DNA of 64,000 nt from Methylobacterium marchantiae (GTDB taxonomy: Bacteria; Pseudomonadota; Alphaproteobacteria; Rhizobiales; Beijerinckiaceae). The position numbers and the translations under genes were made by a program. Location of the stretch: assembly GCF_022179405.1 (NCBI RefSeq), contig NZ_BPQT01000046.1, forward strand, positions 1-64,000, written 5' to 3'. Below the pieces are notes generated by a model, which saw nothing but the letters and a program-made list of their open reading frames with translations, did not search any database and was not told where the DNA came from. Positions 61,932-64,000 of this stretch are shown piece after piece. The stretch's first letter is position 1, and every line of letters starts with the position of its first letter.

Positions 61932-62023
61932 CTCCGGAGTGCTTGGTCCGAGCTTTACGAAGGATCACATAGCTAGGCCGTGAACGCACCCGCTCCGGCC
62001 GAGCTTTTTTGTCGCCCTGTGAA

Positions 62024-63421
62024 TCACGCCGACGCGGAAGGCGCCTTGAGCAGCGCCAACCAGCGCGTGGCCTGCGTCCGGACGTTGTCCGGCGCGGTGC
62101 CGCCATAGCTGGTGCGACTGGAGACCGAGTTCTCCACGCCCAGCACCGCATAGACCGTATCGGTGATCCGCGGCTCCGCCTCTTGCATCTCCAATAGCGA
62201 CAGTTCCTCCAGTCCGATCCCCTTGGCGGAGGCGGCGCCTACGAGGCGGCCGGTGACGTGGTGCGCCTCGCGGAACGGCAGGCCCAGTTCGCGCACCAGC
62301 CAATCGGCGAGGTCCGTGGCGGTGGCGTAGCCCGAGCCGGCGGCGCGGGCGAGCACGTCGGCATTGGGCTCTAGATCGCGGACCATGCCGGTCATCGCCG
62401 CGAGGCACAAGGAGAGTGCCTGGAGCGCGTCGAACGTGCCCTCCTTGTCCTCCTGCATGTCCTTCGAATAGGCGAGCGGCAGGCCCTTCATCACGATGAG
62501 CAGGCCGGTCAGCGCGCCGATGACGCGGCCGGACTTGGCGCGCACGAGTTCGGCGGCATCCGGGTTGCGCTTCTGCGGCATGATCGACGAGCCCGTCGTG
62601 TAGCCGTCGGACAGCTTGACGAAGTTGAACTGAGCGGAGGTCCAGACCACCAGTTCCTCGGCAAACCGCGAGAGATGGACGGCGCAGATCGAGGCGGCGG
62701 CCAAGGCTTCCAGGGCGAAGTCGCGATCGGCCACGGAATCGAGGGAGTTCGCGGTCGGCCGGTCGAAGCCGAGGGCTTCGGCCGTGGCGTGACGGTCGAT
62801 GGGGAAGGAGGTACCGGCGAGCGCCGCGGCACCGAGCGGGCATTCGTTGAGCCGTGCGCGGGCATCGCGGAAACGCCCCCTGTCGCGGGCAAGCATCTCC
62901 ACGTAGGCGAGACAATGGTGCCCGAACGTGACGGGCTGCGCGGATTGAAGGTGAGTGAAGCCCGGCATCACCGTGGCTGCGTGCTGCAGCGCCTTTTCGG
63001 CGAGCGCCTGCTGCAGGTCGGCAGCCTGGGCGTCGAGGCTGTCCAGGGTGTCGCGCACCCAGAGCTTCATGTCAGTGGCGACCTGATCGTTGCGCGAACG
63101 TGCCGTATGCAGACGCCCGGCGGCGGTCCCGACGATTTCGGTGAGACGGCTCTCAACGGACATGTGGATGTCTTCGAGTTCGCGCTTGAACACGAACCCG
63201 CCGCCCTCGATTTCTTCGCGCACGGCCTTGAGGCCATCCTCGATCGTGGCCACATCGGCCGATGGCAAGATGCCGGCCTTGCCGAGCATTGCCACATGCG
63301 CCAGCGAGCCGCGGATGTCCTGGGGTGCGAGGCGTTTGTCGAATCCGATAGAGGCGTTGATCTCCTCCATGATCTCGGCGGGGCCGCTCGCGAAGCGCCC
63401 GCCCCACATCCGGTTGCTCAT
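62024..63421 (-). CDS. argH: argininosuccinate lyase
   Basis: A 465-residue enzyme that splits argininosuccinate into arginine and fumarate. The family signature [12 protein letters not shown] is near residue 280; [13 protein letters not shown] and [20 protein letters not shown] (catalytic His) are also present. The start is ATG 63421, giving [18 protein letters not shown]; the frame is open upstream to 63724, but that overlaps the divergent tlpA gene. Length is normal (about 460). Confidence 0.97.
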   Translation of the reverse strand: MSNRMWGGRFASGPAEIMEEINASIGFDKRLAPQDIRGSLAHVAMLGKAGILPSADVATIEDGLKAVREEIEGGGFVFKRELEDIHMSVESRLTEIVGTAAGRLHTARSRNDQVATDMKLWVRDTLDSLDAQAADLQQALAEKALQHAATVMPGFTHLQSAQPVTFGHHCLAYVEMLARDRGRFRDARARLNECPLGAAALAGTSFPIDRHATAEALGFDRPTANSLDSVADRDFALEALAAASICAVHLSRFAEELVVWTSAQFNFVKLSDGYTTGSSIMPQKRNPDAAELVRAKSGRVIGALTGLLIVMKGLPLAYSKDMQEDKEGTFDALQALSLCLAAMTGMVRDLEPNADVLARAAGSGYATATDLADWLVRELGLPFREAHHVTGRLVGAASAKGIGLEELSLLEMQEAEPRITDTVYAVLGVENSVSSRTSYGGTAPDNVRTQATRWLALLKAPSASA

Positions 63422-63475
63422 GTCGACACTGTTCCTCTCGGTCGCCCCATCCACTCGTCGGGCGACGCAACGATG

Positions 63476-64000
63476 ATGCCCGGAGCCAAGGCGACCCTGG
63501 CTGCCGGAGCCGTCGTAGCCCTGATCGCGGGCGGTCTCGCCGTATACGGGACGCGTCCGACAGGCGGCAACAGCGAGAAGATCGCAGAACTGTGCCGCGA
63601 TGCGGTGGAGACGATCACCCGCATCGAACCCCTCGCTCGTGGCGAGGTAGCGGCCATGGAGGTCGTCCGAGCGCCACGACCGGCGCCGGATCTTGTATTC
63701 AAGGGGCCGGACGGCATCGACCATACCCTGGCTCAGTTGCGAGGGCGCCTCGTGCTGGTGAACCTATGGGCGACGTGGTGTGCGCCATGCAAAGCGGAAA
63801 TGCCCGCGCTCGACAGGCTCGAAGCGATTTTTGGGGGCAAGGACTTCACCGTCGCCGCGATCAATGTCGATACACGCAACCTCGATAAGCCGCCGCAATG
63901 GTTGAAGGATAATGGCATCGCGAGCCTTTCCTATTATGCCGATCCCGGCGGGCGGGTACTGCCGGCGATCCAGAAGGCGACCGGATCGCTAGGGCTTCCC
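63476..64000 (+). CDS. TlpA-family thioredoxin-like protein, 3' end beyond the window
   Basis: The first 175 residues of a membrane-anchored thiol-disulfide protein; the frame has no stop before the window ends. The N-terminal hydrophobic helix ([19 protein letters not shown]) anchors it, the thioredoxin active site WCAPC is in [19 protein letters not shown], and the rest of the fold ([13 protein letters not shown]) continues to the edge. It resembles TlpA, which acts in periplasmic cytochrome c/oxidase copper-centre assembly. The start may be ATG 63473 or 63476. It is divergent from argH, a common arrangement in Hyphomicrobiales. Confidence 0.9.
   Translation, partial: MPGAKATLAAGAVVALIAGGLAVYGTRPTGGNSEKIAELCRDAVETITRIEPLARGEVAAMEVVRAPRPAPDLVFKGPDGIDHTLAQLRGRLVLVNLWATWCAPCKAEMPALDRLEAIFGGKDFTVAAINVDTRNLDKPPQWLKDNGIASLSYYADPGGRVLPAIQKATGSLGLP

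Noticed and set aside
61989-62013. GCTCCGGCCGAGC followed by T6, as a terminator
   Set aside because: The stem is only four pairs around a GC-rich loop, and its T-tract is on the plus strand where no gene ends.

Overview
The window looks like a chromosomal segment of an alphaproteobacterium of the Hyphomicrobiales, most likely Methylobacterium or Methylorubrum. The support is high GC with strong G/C third positions, the alphaproteobacterial lptFGD-pdxA-rsmA block divergent from pepA, a NepR-EcfG stress sigma pair, an MnxG-like/laccase-like copper oxidase, pseudoazurin, and a YdeP-type molybdopterin oxidoreductase with a small partner that resembles the Methylobacterium Fdh4AB formate dehydrogenase. 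Genus is inference; no rRNA or marker search could be run.

Layout. 1-2071 is lower in GC, gene-poor and very AT-rich from about 1600 to 2050; it carries a HAD phosphatase and abuts the 3' end of tRNA-Gln(TTG), so it may be the edge of an integrated island. 2237-9432 holds an SDR, release factor 3, a Tim44-like secreted protein, a PAS histidine kinase, an S24 repressor-like regulator, a DUF952 protein and pyrD. 9793-12395 is the putative formate dehydrogenase pair. 12418-20606 is a flagellar block (fliP, flgL, flgK, flgE on the minus strand) interrupted by an M3 oligopeptidase on the plus strand. 20853-21828 is a BLUF blue-light sensor followed by a stand-alone receiver protein. 21862-29867 is a minus-strand envelope run (DUF2189, rsmA, pdxA, lptD, lptG, lptF), and pepA diverges from it.

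32393-39409 has an acyl-CoA ligase, MsrP, a LysR regulator, trxB, an ELM1-family protein, a small secreted protein and greA. 39531-45680 has carB and carA separated by a pseudoazurin and a membrane protein; a perfect 48-nt palindrome sits almost on the carB start codon. 45867-50542 is the YqeY-dnaG-rpoD macromolecular synthesis region. 51141-52484 is a class III cyclase. 52554-55628 is a TPP-riboswitch-controlled thiOSGE operon.

55739-64000 holds a 1060-residue multicopper oxidase fused to a repeat propeller, a decayed chemotaxis-receptor fragment, nepR-ecfG, an IalB-like protein, argH and a truncated TlpA-type thioredoxin.

The best candidates for something new are the carB palindrome that buries its ribosome binding site, the oxidase-propeller fusion with a leucine at the axial copper position, the BLUF-receiver pair beside flagellar genes, and the tRNA-linked AT-rich flank. 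I found no CRISPR array, no intact insertion sequence and no prophage. Promoters were generally not assignable by eye.
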